Shown here: positions 42,390 through 52,645 of the stretch, piece by piece | How the letters are laid out: each line of letters starts with the position of its first letter | Position numbering within the stretch: position 1 is the first letter of the stretch | From: UBA1801 sp035353395 | GTDB taxonomy: Bacteria; Acidobacteriota; Holophagae; Holophagales; Holophagaceae | Assembly: GCA_035353395.1 (NCBI GenBank) | Contig: DAOPZL010000004.1 | Span: forward strand, 1-64,000 | Reading direction: 5' to 3' | Length of the DNA stretch: 64,000 bases | Made by a program: the position numbers and the translations under genes | Notes under the pieces: model-generated | The model's database searches: none | Seen by the model: the letters and a program-made list of their open reading frames with translations, nothing else | What the model was told of the DNA's origin: nothing

Positions 42390-45300
42390 GCGGCCCGGGG
42401 GGCGGCCGGAAGGTCCTCCTCCTCGTCCTCTTCTTCCCGGGCCGGGGGAAGGACCGGCCCGGCCGGCTCCGGATGGGCGTGGCCGTTCTCCTCGTCGCTC
42501 ATGATGTCCGCGTCAGGCTCCAGGGAGACGAGCCGGCGGAGTTCCTCGTCGTCCAGCTCGGTCAGCCAGCCTTCGCCCGTGCCCACCACGCGGTCGGCGA
42601 GGTCGCGCTTGGACTCCAGCATGGCGTCGATCTTCTCCTCGAGGGTGCCCATGGTGATGAGCTTGTGGACCTGGACGTTGTGGGTCTGGCCGATGCGGTA
42701 GGTGCGGTCCGTGGCCTGGTCCTCCACGGCCGGGTTCCACCACCGGTCGAAGTGGAAGACGTGGGTGGCGGCCGTGAGGTTCAGGCCCACCCCGCCCGCC
42801 TTGAGGCTCAGCAGCATGACCCTCGGGCCGTCGACGTCCTCCTGGAAGCTGCGTACCATCTCGTCCCGCTGCTCGCGCGTGCTCCCTCCGTGGAGGAAGG
42901 GGGGCTCGAAGCCGAGGGTGTCCGAGAGGTGGATCTGGAGCCGGTCGCCCATCTCCCGGAACTGGGTGAACACGAGCGCCTTCTCCCCGTTCTCCAGCAC
43001 CTCGTCGAGCATGTCCGTCAGCCGCTCCAGCTTCCCGCTGCGGGCCTTGTAGGGGCCCTGCTGCTTGAGGAACTGGCTGGGATGGTTGCAGATCTGCTTG
43101 AGGTGCGTGAGGAGCGCGAGGATCCGGCCCCGGCGTTCGATGCTGGTGGCCGCGGCCAGGTCCTTGTCCATCTGCTCGACCCGGGCCTGGTAGAGAAGGG
43201 CCTGCTCCTTGGTGAGCTGAGTGTAGACCTTCATCTCGTTCTTTTCCGGCAGGTCCTGGATGATGTTGCGGTCCGTCTTCAGGCGTCGGAGGATGAAGGG
43301 CCCCACGCGCTGGCGCAGTTCGGCGGCGGCGTCGGGGTCGCGGTACTTCTCGATGGGCGTGGCGAAGCGCTCCTTGAAGCCGGCCTCGTTCCCGAGGTAG
43401 CCCGTGAGGGCGAAGGCCATGATGGACCACAGCTCGAGCAGCCGGTTCTCGATGGGCGTGCCGGTGAGGGCCAGCTTGCAGGGGGCCTTCAGCTTGCGCA
43501 CGGCCTTGGCCTGGGCGCTGCCTGCGTTCTTGATGGCCTGGGCCTCGTCCACCACCACCAGGCCCCAGGAGCGGGCGGCGAAGATCTCCTCCTCCCGGCG
43601 GACCACGCCGTAGGTCGTGAGGACGATGGTATGGGCGTGGAAGTGCTTGGGCAGGACTTCCCGGTTGTTGCCGTGGTGCACGAAGAAGGGCAGCGAGGGC
43701 GCGAACTTGGAGATCTCCCGCTCCCAGTTGCCCAGCAGGGAGGTCGGACAGACCAGGAGCGTCGGGGGCCCGAAACTGGGGCTCTGGTTCTGCCGGTGCA
43801 GGAGCAGGGCCAGCACCTCGATGGTCTTGCCCAGGCCCATGTCGTCGGCCAGGATGCCCCCCAGGCCGAGCCGGGCGAGGCCGTCCAGCCAGGCGAGGCC
43901 GCGGAGCTGGTAGGGACGCAGCTCCCCCCGGAAGGAGGCGGGCTGGGTGATGGGCTTGTCGGGCAGGTTCTTCAGCTCGGCCAGGGCCGCGCCGAAATCG
44001 CCGGCCACCTCCACCTCGATGGCCTCGGAAACGCCCGGGATCCGTGCCGTTCCAGTGAGGGCCGCGGCCAGGGCCTCGCCCCGGGTCATGCTCTCGAAGC
44101 CGGCTCCTCGGCTGGCCTGGATGACCGCCGTGATCTGCTTCATGGTCTCCGGGTCCAGGGCCACCCACTTGCCCTTCCAGGCCACCAGGGGGTGCTTGAG
44201 GCTCACCATCTGGGCGAAATCCTCGAGCTCGAGCTTGTCGTCGCCCAGCATGAGGGACCAGTCCGCGGACACCGAGCCGTCCAGGCCCGCCTGGGGCGTC
44301 GCCGAGGGCTCCGCATTCGCCATCTGGCGGGCGCCGAGGCGCACCTTGGCGCGCAGGCGGCGGGCGCCGCCGAACTCGGCCAGGGCCTCCGGGATATGCA
44401 CCAGGAAGCCGGCCTCCTTCAGCTGGGCCGCGCCCTTGGTCAGGAACTGCCAGGCCTCCGAGGGCAGCAGCTTCAGGTCCTCTGGCTTCTGTCCCGCCAG
44501 GGCCCCCTGGAGCGGGGGGAAGAAGGGCACCGCCCGGGCCAGGCCGCGCAGGAGCACCTTCCGGGCCTCGAGCACGACGGGCTCCGCGGAGGCTTCCCAG
44601 AGCCTGGCCACGGGGATGCTGTCCCCGTCCTGGGTCTCCAGGCCCACCCGCATCAGCCAGCCTTCCTCGCTGAGGCGGTCGGCCTCCTGGATGGCATCCC
44701 GGCTGGGGGGAACGGGCGGAGCCTCCAGCTTGAGGCTGGGACGGATCCATTGCTGCCGCGCCCCCTCGCTCCACTGTTCCAGCTGCTCGCCCAGGGTGCG
44801 CTCGGTCACCCCCACGGTGGGGAACTCGTTCATGGGGTGGCTGAGGGCCACCATGATGCGCTCGTCCCAGGGCAGGCGGTCCCGCTTGTGCCCCCTGAGC
44901 CGGTGGATGAGACCCAGGCGGGGATCCTCCCCCTGCCGCAGGGTGCCCGCCACGAACCGCACCAGGAAGTCCGCGCCGTCCTCCAGGAAGGACCGGAGCA
45001 GCTGCTCCGGCCTGGGCGGCATGGCCAGCTCGTCCTCCAGTTCCTCGGTGTCCAGCGTTCCGAGGGCGAGCCCCTTGGTGAAGACCCACATGTCGTCCTC
45101 GGGAAAGGCGTAGGCCGAGGGCGGCATGGCCTTCACGAGCTTGTCCAGGACCTCCCGGTCGGAGGGGCTGGTCAGGCTGATGCCCCAGGTGGCGCGCCAG
45201 GGCGTCCCCTGGGTTTCCAGCTGGGGCAGCAGGGCCCCGCGGATCACGAGGGACTGGAGGAGCCGCAGGGCGGCCGTCCAGTAGGCCAAGCTTCCGCCGA

Positions 45301-45556
45301 GCCGCTCGGGGTCGGGCGCCAGGGAGGCGAGCCAGGGCAGGGCGCGCTGCCACCGGAGGGGTACGGAATGGGTCTCCACCAGGCTGGCATCCGGGAAAAA
45401 GATGCGCGCCCGCGCGGGCGTGAGACGGTCCCTTCCATGCAGGTTGCCCGGCAGGGCCTTGAGCACGCGCTGCCAGGCCCCCGTGTCGGCAGGCCCCGGC
45501 AGGCAGATCAGGAAGCCCCGGTCGAGCGGACGATACTGGAGGATGGGCGGGATCAT
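42390..45556 (-). CDS. SNF2-family DEAD/DEAH-box helicase (3' end in assembly gap)
   Basis: At least 1,055 residues. The N-terminal 540 residues form an SNF2-associated accessory region. The motor has Walker A at 571-578 (DDMGLGKT), Walker B DEAQ at 670-673, LTGTPIENR, VFTQFREMGDRLQIH, and the C-terminal VGLNLTAATHVFHFDRWWNPA with YRIGQ. SNF2 proteins translocate on DNA or remodel protein-DNA complexes. An acidic tail (EEEDEEEDLP) precedes the gap. With the gap closed by its 18-base overlap, 19 more residues rich in Arg/Lys would end at TGA 42214-42216. It is divergent from rpiB by 29 bases. Confidence 0.9.
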
Positions 45557-45585
45557 TCCGCTACTCTTGTTGTGGGAGCCACATC

Positions 45586-46020
45586 ATGCGAATTGGATTT
45601 GCGAGCGATCATGCGGGTTACGACCTCAAGGAGCGCCTGAAGGCTTGGGCAGTCGCCCAGGGGCATGAGGCGGTGGACTTCGGAACCGACAGCCCAGCCT
45701 CAGTGGATTATGCGGATTTCGCGCACCGCGCGGCGGAAGGGATGGACAAGTGGGATCGGCTGGTTCTGGTGTGCGGATCAGGCATCGGCGTCAGCATGAC
45801 GGCGAACCGCCATGCCGGAATCCGCTGCGCCCTCGTGACATCCCTCGAGCACGCCAAGCTGGCCAGGCTGCACAACGACGCAAACGCCATCGCTTTCGGC
45901 CAGCGGCTGACGGATCCGCTCCAGGCAGAATGTTACCTCAAAACGTTCTTGGAAACTCCCTTCGAAGGGGGACGCCATGAAAAACGTGTGAAGAAGATCG
46001 AACTGAAGTCCGGATATTGA
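45586..46020 (+). CDS. rpiB: Ribose-5-phosphate isomerase B
   Basis: A 144-residue enzyme interconverting ribose 5-phosphate and ribulose 5-phosphate in the pentose phosphate pathway. The family pattern is MRIGFASDHAGYDLKE, TDSPASVDYADFA, and the active-site CGSGIGVSMTANRHAGIRCAL, with the catalytic Cys. GGGAG precedes the ATG. The C-terminus (GGRHEKRVKKIE) is typical. Only 29 bases separate it from the divergent helicase gene, so their promoters must overlap. Confidence 0.95.
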   Translation: MRIGFASDHAGYDLKERLKAWAVAQGHEAVDFGTDSPASVDYADFAHRAAEGMDKWDRLVLVCGSGIGVSMTANRHAGIRCALVTSLEHAKLARLHNDANAIAFGQRLTDPLQAECYLKTFLETPFEGGRHEKRVKKIELKSGY

Positions 46021-46095
46021 GTTCCGAAACCCGAGGGCGTTGGCCGATGGGATCCTCGCGTCCTTTCTTCACGCTCCAGTATACAGGAAGTCGCG

Positions 46096-46827
46096 ATGCG
46101 CCAGCCCGATGAACTCCGCCCCCTCTCCTTCGAGCTCGGGACCCAGGTCCATGCCGACGGGAGCTGCCTCATCCGACTCGGGGACACCCACGTCCTGTGC
46201 TCGGCCTCCCTGGAAGAACGCGTCCCGGGCTGGATGAAGGGACAGGGGCGAGGCTGGATCACGGCGGAATACGGCATGCTGCCCAGGTCCACCCACACGC
46301 GCACGGACCGGGAAGCCGCCAAGGGCAGGCAGCAGGGCCGCACCGTGGAGATCCAGCGGATCATCGGACGCAGCCTCCGGCAGGCGGTGAACCTCTGGGT
46401 CCTGGGCGAGCGGCAGATCACCCTGGACTGCGACGTCCTCAACGCCGACGGCGGCACCCGCTGCGCCAGCGTCACCGGCGCCTGGGTCGCCCTGGCCCTG
46501 TGCCTGCGGAAGTTCGAGCTTTCCCATGCCCTCACCCGGCAGATCGCGGCGGTGAGCGTCGGCATCCTGGACGGCGGGGAGGCTGATTCCTGGGCCGGCC
46601 GGACCGGGCTCATCCTGGACCTGGAATACGAGGAGGACCACCGGGCCGCCGTGGACTGCAACCTCGTCGCCGCGATGCCCATGGACAGCGAGGACCTGGA
46701 GATCGTCGAGTTCCAGTCCACGGGCGAGGGACGCAGCTTCCTGAGGGACGAGGCCCTCGCCATCCTGGATCTCGGCCTGCTCGGGTGCCAGCGGCTCATG
46801 GCCGCCCAGTCCGAGGTGCTGGAATGA
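46096..46827 (+). CDS. rph: Ribonuclease PH
   Basis: A 243-residue phosphorolytic exoribonuclease that trims tRNA 3' ends. The start RQPDELRPLSFELGTQVHADGSCL, then LEERVPGWMKGQGRGWITAEYGMLPRSTHTR, GRTVEIQRIIGRSLRQAVN and CDVLNADGGTRCASVTGAWVA are all family blocks; the phosphate-binding residues lie in this last segment. AGGAAG precedes the ATG. Its stop overlaps the start of the patatin gene as ATGA. Confidence 0.96.
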   Translation: MRQPDELRPLSFELGTQVHADGSCLIRLGDTHVLCSASLEERVPGWMKGQGRGWITAEYGMLPRSTHTRTDREAAKGRQQGRTVEIQRIIGRSLRQAVNLWVLGERQITLDCDVLNADGGTRCASVTGAWVALALCLRKFELSHALTRQIAAVSVGILDGGEADSWAGRTGLILDLEYEEDHRAAVDCNLVAAMPMDSEDLEIVEFQSTGEGRSFLRDEALAILDLGLLGCQRLMAAQSEVLE

Positions 46828-49538
46828 GGACGACCGCGGTGTGGCGAGGCTGCCTGGCCGTCCTGCTCTCCGCGGTGCTCCGGGGCCAGGACACCCTCGA
46901 GGTGACGATCCTCCCGCCCGACTACATCTTCCACTTCTCGCCCCGGGTCTCCGTGCCGGGGAGGCCCATGCTCGGGCTGGCCCTGAGCGGCGGGGGCGCC
47001 CGGGGGGTCGGGCACATCGGCGTCCTGCAGGGCCTCGACGACGCGGGCTACCCCGTGGACTACGTGGCCGGCACCAGCGCCGGGTCGCTCCTCGCGGCCC
47101 TCTACGCCTGCGGCTACTCCGGTCGCGAGATCCAGGCCCTCTTCGAGCGGCTGGACTTCGGCCGCGCCTTCCTGGATCCCCTCCTCCGCAGCCCCGGGCG
47201 CACCCTCGAGGAGGACGAGTCCGAGAACGGGACCCTCTTCACCGTGCAGATGGAACAGGGCATGCCGACCGTCGCCCTGGGACTCAGGTCGGGCGTGGCC
47301 ATCCAGCGGACGCTGGAAGGGCTCCTGGCCCGCGGAGCCTACTTCTCGGGGGGCGACTTCAACCACCTCAAGATGCCCCTCCGCATCATGGCCACGAACG
47401 TCGAGACGGGCCAGGGCAGGTTCTTCGAGAAGGGGGACCTGGTGGAGACCCTGCGGGCGTCCATGGCGGTCCCCGGGGGCTTCCGGCCGGTGCTGATCGG
47501 GGGCCAGCAGTACGTGGACGGGGCCCTGGCCGAGAACCTTCCCGTCCTGGCCCTCCGGGAGGCCTTCAACCCCGACGTGGTGCTGGCCGTGGACGTGAGT
47601 TCGCCCTTCGAGAAGGGCCGGGTCAGCAACGTCTTCTCCCTGGCGGCCAAGAGCCTGGACATGGTGATCGAAGGCAGGCAGCGGGACAGCCGGGCGGGCG
47701 CCAGCATCGTGGTCCAGCCCGTGGTGCGGGACGTGCCCTTCACGGACTATGGCAGGATGCTCCCGGACATCGTGGTGGATTCGCGGCGGGCCTTCGACGA
47801 GAAGGAGCCGGAACTCCGGGCGAAGCTCCTCGGTTCCGGAAGCGACGAGGCGCCGCTGCCCGTGGCGCGCGTGGAATTCGCGAAGCCCGCTCCCCCCCAG
47901 GCCGCGGAAGTCGTCGGGACCCTGCTCCCCGAGGGCCGGCCGGTCCACCGCTGGTCGGTGCTGGCCGCGCTCCAGCAGATGGTGGTGCACGGCTGGTCCC
48001 GGGACGCGCGCGCGAGGGTGGACGAGAAGGACGGCGCGAAGGCGCTGGTGATCGAGCTGACCCCCTTCGAGACCGTGAAGGACTTCCAGGTCGAGGCGCC
48101 GCCGAAATGGCGCGAGGCCATCCTGTCGGACCTGAAGGAAGTCGTCCGCCTGGGCGAGCCGTTCAACCCGGAACGCTTCGGGACCTTCCTCGGACAGTGG
48201 GTGCACGGCCTGGTGATGCGGGGCGCGCCCCTGGTGGACGTGCGGGGATCGGCTTTCGACCCGGAGACGGGGACGGTCAAGGTCGTGGTGCGGGAGCCGG
48301 TCCTGAAGACCCTGGAGATCAAGGACGGCCTCGGCGTCGGATCCCGCTACCTGCAGGAGCTGGTCTCCCCGATGATGGGGAAGCCCCTCCGGGCCAGGCA
48401 GCTCCAGGACCTCATCGACCTGGCGGAGCAGCGCATGCACCTCGCGGAGCTCCGCTACCAGCTCAGGCCCGTGCCGGACGGCTGCGGGCTCGTCCTGGTC
48501 CCGGTCCACGACAGGAAGCAGAGCCTGGACGTCAGCCTCGGCTTCGAGAGCACCCTGGGCTGGATGGGCGGCTTCCGCTACGGCGCCGCGAACTTCGGAG
48601 GCCTGGGCGCGGAGCTTGAGCTGGCCGGTTCCGCGAACAGGCTCCAGAAGGACTTCTCCCTCGCGCTCCGCAAGCCCTTCGCCGAATTCCTCGGCAGCGG
48701 GCTGGAGGCCAGCGCCTCCTGGTTCGAACAGAAGCTGGAATCGCGCCTGGGCTTCGCCAGCCCCGAGATCCCGGACCCCCTGGCCAACGGCCGGATGCGG
48801 GTCTTCGACTGCGCCCTCGGCACCTCGTACCGCTTCGGGAACCTGGAGCAGGGGAAGGTCAAGCTGGCCCTCGACCGGCACCGGGCGACCTTCGGACAGG
48901 ACGGGGCGGAGCACGGGCGGACGGACCATGCCCTGGAACTCCTGGGCGAGTGGGACAACTACGACCGGCACACCTTCCCGAGGAAAGGCCTCCTCGTCCG
49001 GGCGCGCTTCGGCGCGGGCAGCGCACAGTCCGGGCTCGATCCGGACGGACCGTTCCACTACGGCTACATCCGGGCCCACGGCCTGCATCCCCTGGGATCC
49101 AGCCTCTCCGGGACGGAGCTGGGCCTCGACCTGGACGCGGAATGGGGCTACGGCAAGGACCTGCCCATGGACCGCTGGTGGATCACGGGCGGCCCCTCCT
49201 TCCTGGTGGGGTCCGACGCCCAGAGCATCCTGGCCCCCAATTTCATGGCGGCCCGGCTGGGGCTGCCGGTCCGGCTGGAGGGCCCCTTCGGGCTCTCCAT
49301 GCAGGTCGTCCCGCGCTTCGACTACGCCCGCCTCGCGAAGGACCCCGCGGACCTCTTCCAGGGCAGCCGCGCCCAGGGAACGGGACTCGTACTGCGCACC
49401 ATGATGGCCAAGTTCTACGTCGAGCTGGCCTACGGGTTCCTGAAGGTCTACGAGCCCGGGTCCGGCTGGGGGAGGACTTCCGGGAGCTTCAACGCCCTCA
49501 TCGGGACCAGGCCCTTCGACCTGTGGTCGCAGAGATAG
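46824..49538 (+). CDS. Patatin-like phospholipase with outer-membrane beta-barrel
   Basis: A 904-residue exported protein with a signal peptide (to about residue 20), then a patatin domain and a BamA-type barrel, as in Pseudomonas PlpD. The patatin dyad is visible: oxyanion GGGARG (56-61), nucleophile S85 in GTSAG, and D232 in VDGAL. Residues about 330-560 form a POTRA-like region (WSVLAALQQMVVHGWSRDAR), and from about 560 alternating strands end in FDLWSQR. The family is a class of type V (two-partner-like) secreted lipases, anchored in the outer membrane. At 904 residues it is longer than PlpD. Translation is coupled to rph by ATGA. Confidence 0.85.
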   Translation: MRTTAVWRGCLAVLLSAVLRGQDTLEVTILPPDYIFHFSPRVSVPGRPMLGLALSGGGARGVGHIGVLQGLDDAGYPVDYVAGTSAGSLLAALYACGYSGREIQALFERLDFGRAFLDPLLRSPGRTLEEDESENGTLFTVQMEQGMPTVALGLRSGVAIQRTLEGLLARGAYFSGGDFNHLKMPLRIMATNVETGQGRFFEKGDLVETLRASMAVPGGFRPVLIGGQQYVDGALAENLPVLALREAFNPDVVLAVDVSSPFEKGRVSNVFSLAAKSLDMVIEGRQRDSRAGASIVVQPVVRDVPFTDYGRMLPDIVVDSRRAFDEKEPELRAKLLGSGSDEAPLPVARVEFAKPAPPQAAEVVGTLLPEGRPVHRWSVLAALQQMVVHGWSRDARARVDEKDGAKALVIELTPFETVKDFQVEAPPKWREAILSDLKEVVRLGEPFNPERFGTFLGQWVHGLVMRGAPLVDVRGSAFDPETGTVKVVVREPVLKTLEIKDGLGVGSRYLQELVSPMMGKPLRARQLQDLIDLAEQRMHLAELRYQLRPVPDGCGLVLVPVHDRKQSLDVSLGFESTLGWMGGFRYGAANFGGLGAELELAGSANRLQKDFSLALRKPFAEFLGSGLEASASWFEQKLESRLGFASPEIPDPLANGRMRVFDCALGTSYRFGNLEQGKVKLALDRHRATFGQDGAEHGRTDHALELLGEWDNYDRHTFPRKGLLVRARFGAGSAQSGLDPDGPFHYGYIRAHGLHPLGSSLSGTELGLDLDAEWGYGKDLPMDRWWITGGPSFLVGSDAQSILAPNFMAARLGLPVRLEGPFGLSMQVVPRFDYARLAKDPADLFQGSRAQGTGLVLRTMMAKFYVELAYGFLKVYEPGSGWGRTSGSFNALIGTRPFDLWSQR

Positions 49539-49563
49539 ACGATCCGCGGAGGGACGTCCCCTG

Positions 49564-50544
49564 CTAGCTGCCGGCCGTCCCATCCTCGGCGCTCCGGGAG
49601 GCCCCCAGGAGCCTCGGCCCGAGTTCCACCAGGAACATGGCGGCCAGGATCAGCGCACCCCCGGCCACCTGGAGGGGACTCAGCACGTCCTTCACGCCCG
49701 GGACGAGGCCGGTGGCGGCCAGGAGCGCCGTGAACACCGCCTCCAGGCAGTAGATGATGGCGGCCCCCGTCGCGCTGATGTAGGCCTGGCAGGTGCACAT
49801 CAGGAAGAAGGCCAGGCTGGTCGCCAGGACCCCCTGGTAGACGAGGGAGACCCAGACCCCGGGCATCCGCAGGATGGCCAGGGTGCCCTGGAAGCCGCCC
49901 AGCTGGGTCCCGTCCGCGGTGGCGGAGGCGGGAAGGAGCGCCGTGAGGATCACGGAGACCGCCATCACCACGAGGATCTGCATGAAGGCGAGGACGGCCC
50001 CGTTCGTGCGGCGGGAGAAGCGTCCGATCAAGGCGATGTGCGCGCCGCTGGCGACGGCGCATCCCAGGGTTTCCGAATCCCCCCGGTTCCATCCTCCGAA
50101 GGGCTCCCCGGGCTGATGCACCAGCAGGAAGAGCCCCGCGACGGCCACCACCGCGCCCAGGCCGTGGATGGCGCGGATGCGTTCCCTGAAGAGGATGCCC
50201 ACGAGGGGCGTGAAGAGGACATACAGGCCTGTGATGAATCCGCTCTTGGTGGCCGTCGTGAAGCGCAGGCCGTCGGCGTTGAGCCAGTAGACGACCGCGG
50301 CGGCGACCCCCACCCACAGTCCGTCCGTGAGCCCCTGCCGGCCGAAGGGGACCCGGAAGACCAGGAGGAACGCCCCCATGGCCAGGGCCGCCAGGGCGAA
50401 GCGGAGGGTGAGCATGGCGCCCACGCCGAGCCCGACCTGGATGGTCGCCTTCATGACCACGAAGCTCCCGCCCCAGATGAGGGTGGTGAACAACAGGCCC
50501 AGCACCGCGAGCAGGTGCCCGCTCCTTGAGGATGCGAGGTTCAA
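49564..50544 (-). CDS. EamA/DMT family transporter
   Basis: A 326-residue inner-membrane transporter with ten helices. The first EamA repeat starts at HLLAVLGLLFTTLIWGGSFVVMK. A long cytoplasmic C-terminal tail (LLGASRSAEDGTAGS) is unusual for the family. TTG 50544 is the likely start because CGGAG lies five bases before it and no closer ATG exists. It is 11 bases downstream of the DUF1573 gene. The substrate is unknown. Confidence 0.82.
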   Translation of the reverse strand: MNLASSRSGHLLAVLGLLFTTLIWGGSFVVMKATIQVGLGVGAMLTLRFALAALAMGAFLLVFRVPFGRQGLTDGLWVGVAAAVVYWLNADGLRFTTATKSGFITGLYVLFTPLVGILFRERIRAIHGLGAVVAVAGLFLLVHQPGEPFGGWNRGDSETLGCAVASGAHIALIGRFSRRTNGAVLAFMQILVVMAVSVILTALLPASATADGTQLGGFQGTLAILRMPGVWVSLVYQGVLATSLAFFLMCTCQAYISATGAAIIYCLEAVFTALLAATGLVPGVKDVLSPLQVAGGALILAAMFLVELGPRLLGASRSAEDGTAGS

Positions 50545-50555
50545 TCGGACTCCGT

Positions 50556-51524
50556 TCAGCGAAGGAGGGCCGAGACGCGGACGCTGAGTTCCGGCTGGTT
50601 GGGATCGTCCAGGGAGAGGGTCACGTTCTCGTTGTAGGTGCCCGGCCTGGCCGACGCCGACAGGACGACCTGCAGTTCCTGCTGGGGGGCCGCGCCCTTC
50701 CCCGCCCCTTCGACCTTGATGAGCGAGCTGGAGCTCTTGGCCTGGAGCACGCGGAAATCCTTCCCCTCCACCTGCTTGAGGACGAGGGGGCACCGCAGCT
50801 CCTTGCCCGCAGCTTCGGCCCAGGCCACCCGTTCCGGCGTGGCGGTGACGGAGGCCTTCACTTCCCACTGCACGGTGAGGGTGATCACGGGCATCTGCGT
50901 GCTGGTCGTGATCACGGCAAGGGAATCCACCCCTCGGGGCTTCCGGGGGGGTATCCGGTGCCCATCCAGGGTGATGTCCAGGACGGCATCGTTCCCTTCG
51001 CTCCTCGCGGCGGCGCCGAGATAGGGCGCACCGGGGGATTTCGTCTCCTTCACCCGCACGGGCTGGCCGTTCCCGGAGGCCAGGCGGACCGAGGTCTTCC
51101 GGGAGGCGGTGCGCGGGAGGTCATAGAAGAACACCGTGTGGGTGCTCGGCATGATGTCCTGGACGACTTCCGCCTCGAAGGAGAGGGTGGCGGCACCGTT
51201 CGAAGGATCATCCGAGATCACCTGGATCGACTTGTGCACCTTGCCGCGGAAGCCGCGCGGATCGAAGGAGGCCTCGATGTCCGTGCTCTCGCCCGGCTCC
51301 AGGGACCACTTGCCGAGGACCGTGGAGGTGCACCCGCAGGACGGGTTGAGGCGCGTGATGTTCAGGGTGGCCTGTCCGGTGTTGGTCACCTTGTAGCGGT
51401 GGGACACCTTGCGGTCGATGCCGATCTTCCCGAAGTCGTGATGGAGGTTGTCGAAGGTGATGGCGGGAGCCTGGGCGACGCAGACGACGGGAATCACCAG
51501 GGCCAGGGACGCGAGTGCTTTCAT
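50556..51524 (-). CDS. DUF1573 domain secreted protein
   Basis: A 322-residue protein with a signal peptide (MKALASLALVIPVVCVAQA). The DUF1573 core is TFDNLHHDFGKIG, VTNTGQATLNITRLNPSCGCTST (with the characteristic SCGC), and LEPGESTDIEASFDPRGFRGKVHKSI. This immunoglobulin-like domain occurs in secreted and periplasmic proteins; its role is not established. Further beta-sandwich repeats follow. The minus-strand hexamer TAGAAT before the ATG resembles a -10 box. Confidence 0.88.
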   Translation of the reverse strand: MKALASLALVIPVVCVAQAPAITFDNLHHDFGKIGIDRKVSHRYKVTNTGQATLNITRLNPSCGCTSTVLGKWSLEPGESTDIEASFDPRGFRGKVHKSIQVISDDPSNGAATLSFEAEVVQDIMPSTHTVFFYDLPRTASRKTSVRLASGNGQPVRVKETKSPGAPYLGAAARSEGNDAVLDITLDGHRIPPRKPRGVDSLAVITTSTQMPVITLTVQWEVKASVTATPERVAWAEAAGKELRCPLVLKQVEGKDFRVLQAKSSSSLIKVEGAGKGAAPQQELQVVLSASARPGTYNENVTLSLDDPNQPELSVRVSALLR

Positions 51525-51548
51525 GATGGATGCCTCGGATCGTCCATT

Positions 51549-52511
51549 CTACGCCGGGACCAGGCCCTGCAGCGCCTCCCAGACCTGTTCCGGCTCCACG
51601 CCCGCAAGGCAGGGGTGGCCCGCCATCCGGCAGGTCCTCTCGTAGCAGGGAACGCAGGCCGGCCCCGCTGCCTGGATCGTCCTCGCCCTGGGCCCCCAGA
51701 CGACCGACACGGCGGCGAGGGTCGGCCCGTAGATGGCGACCACGGGGGTTCCGCAGGCCCCCGCGAGATGGCACAGCCCCGAGTCGTTGCCCACGGCGGC
51801 CAAGGCTCCCCGAAGCCAGGCAGCAGCCTCCTTCAGGGTCGTCCGCCCGCTCAGGTCCAGCCCCTCGGCCCCGGCGACCTCCCGGCAGGCCTCCGCCTCG
51901 GAGGAGGCGCCCAGGACGACCGTCCGGATGCCCTTCCCCTTCGCGATGCGGGCCAGTTCCCTGAAGTGTCCCGCGGGCCACCGCTTGGAGTCCCAGACGG
52001 AGCCCGGCATCAGGCAGATGTAGGGAACATCCGGGAGCGCCACCTGGACGCCCGGATCATAGTCCGGATAGGGCATCGGCGGCAGGTCCGGCCAGCGGAG
52101 CCGGAGCACGCCGTGATAGCGCTCCAGGAAGGTTCCAGGCGCCTTCCAGAAGGGCGCGGTGTGGGTGTTGAACAGACCCGCCCCGCTCTCGCTCACCCCG
52201 AGCCGCTCCGGCACTCCCGCCATGAAGGCCGCCAGGGCCGGCCGCAGGGACTTCGGGAAGTGGATGGACCGGGCGGCCCGATGTTCGCGCAGAGTGCGGG
52301 CCAGGCTCCAGGGTCCGGGCTTGGCCGTCTCCGGGACCACCGCATCGGCCAGTTCGTGGTCCTCCACGAGGGAGACGGTGGCAGCGGGCCCCCAGACCAC
52401 CAGGGGACCGATCCCGTGCAGGCGCAGGAGGCGGAGCACGGAAAGCTGCATGGCGGCGTCGCCCACGAACCTCGGGAACCGCACCCATGTCGCATTCGCC
52501 GGGATCCTCAT
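51549..52511 (-). CDS. Glycosyltransferase family 9 (heptosyltransferase-like)
   Basis: A 320-residue GT-B enzyme. Recognised blocks are WVRFPRFVGDAAMQLSVLR (N-terminal nucleotide fold), CLMPGSVWDSKRWPAGHF, and VGNDSGLCHLAGACGTPVVAIYGPT, the last being the ADP-heptose binding motif. It probably adds heptose to the LPS core. The start at 52511 follows GGAGGAG by four bases. The C-terminal Cys-rich stretch (CVPCYERTCRMAGHPCL) is typical of the family. It continues in the direction of DUF1573 (24 bases). Confidence 0.88.
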   Translation of the reverse strand: MRIPANATWVRFPRFVGDAAMQLSVLRLLRLHGIGPLVVWGPAATVSLVEDHELADAVVPETAKPGPWSLARTLREHRAARSIHFPKSLRPALAAFMAGVPERLGVSESGAGLFNTHTAPFWKAPGTFLERYHGVLRLRWPDLPPMPYPDYDPGVQVALPDVPYICLMPGSVWDSKRWPAGHFRELARIAKGKGIRTVVLGASSEAEACREVAGAEGLDLSGRTTLKEAAAWLRGALAAVGNDSGLCHLAGACGTPVVAIYGPTLAAVSVVWGPRARTIQAAGPACVPCYERTCRMAGHPCLAGVEPEQVWEALQGLVPA

Positions 52512-52645
52512 ATCTCCTCCTCTCCGGTTCCGCTTCGCCTTCGCGGAGGGGGCCCCATCATGACCCATGGACCTCGGGACCCACTGCCCCGCATTTCACG
52601 TCAGGTTTCCGGATACGCGATCGCCCTTCCGTGCATCCAGGGAAG

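Noticed and set aside
41246..45556. Single fused SWIM-SNF2 protein
   Set aside because: The fusion only exists because 100 Ns happen to keep the frame open. The SWIM part has its own natural start and the contigs overlap.
38150..45640. A 2,496-codon open frame on the plus strand across queA, repeat protein and helicase
   Set aside because: It passes through an assembly gap, is antisense to several well supported genes, and its composition (Gly/Arg/Leu/Val/Glu-rich) is that of a shadow frame.
22079..50544. Three EamA transporters as recent duplicates
   Set aside because: They differ throughout, occur in different contexts and have unlike termini; they look like independent family members.
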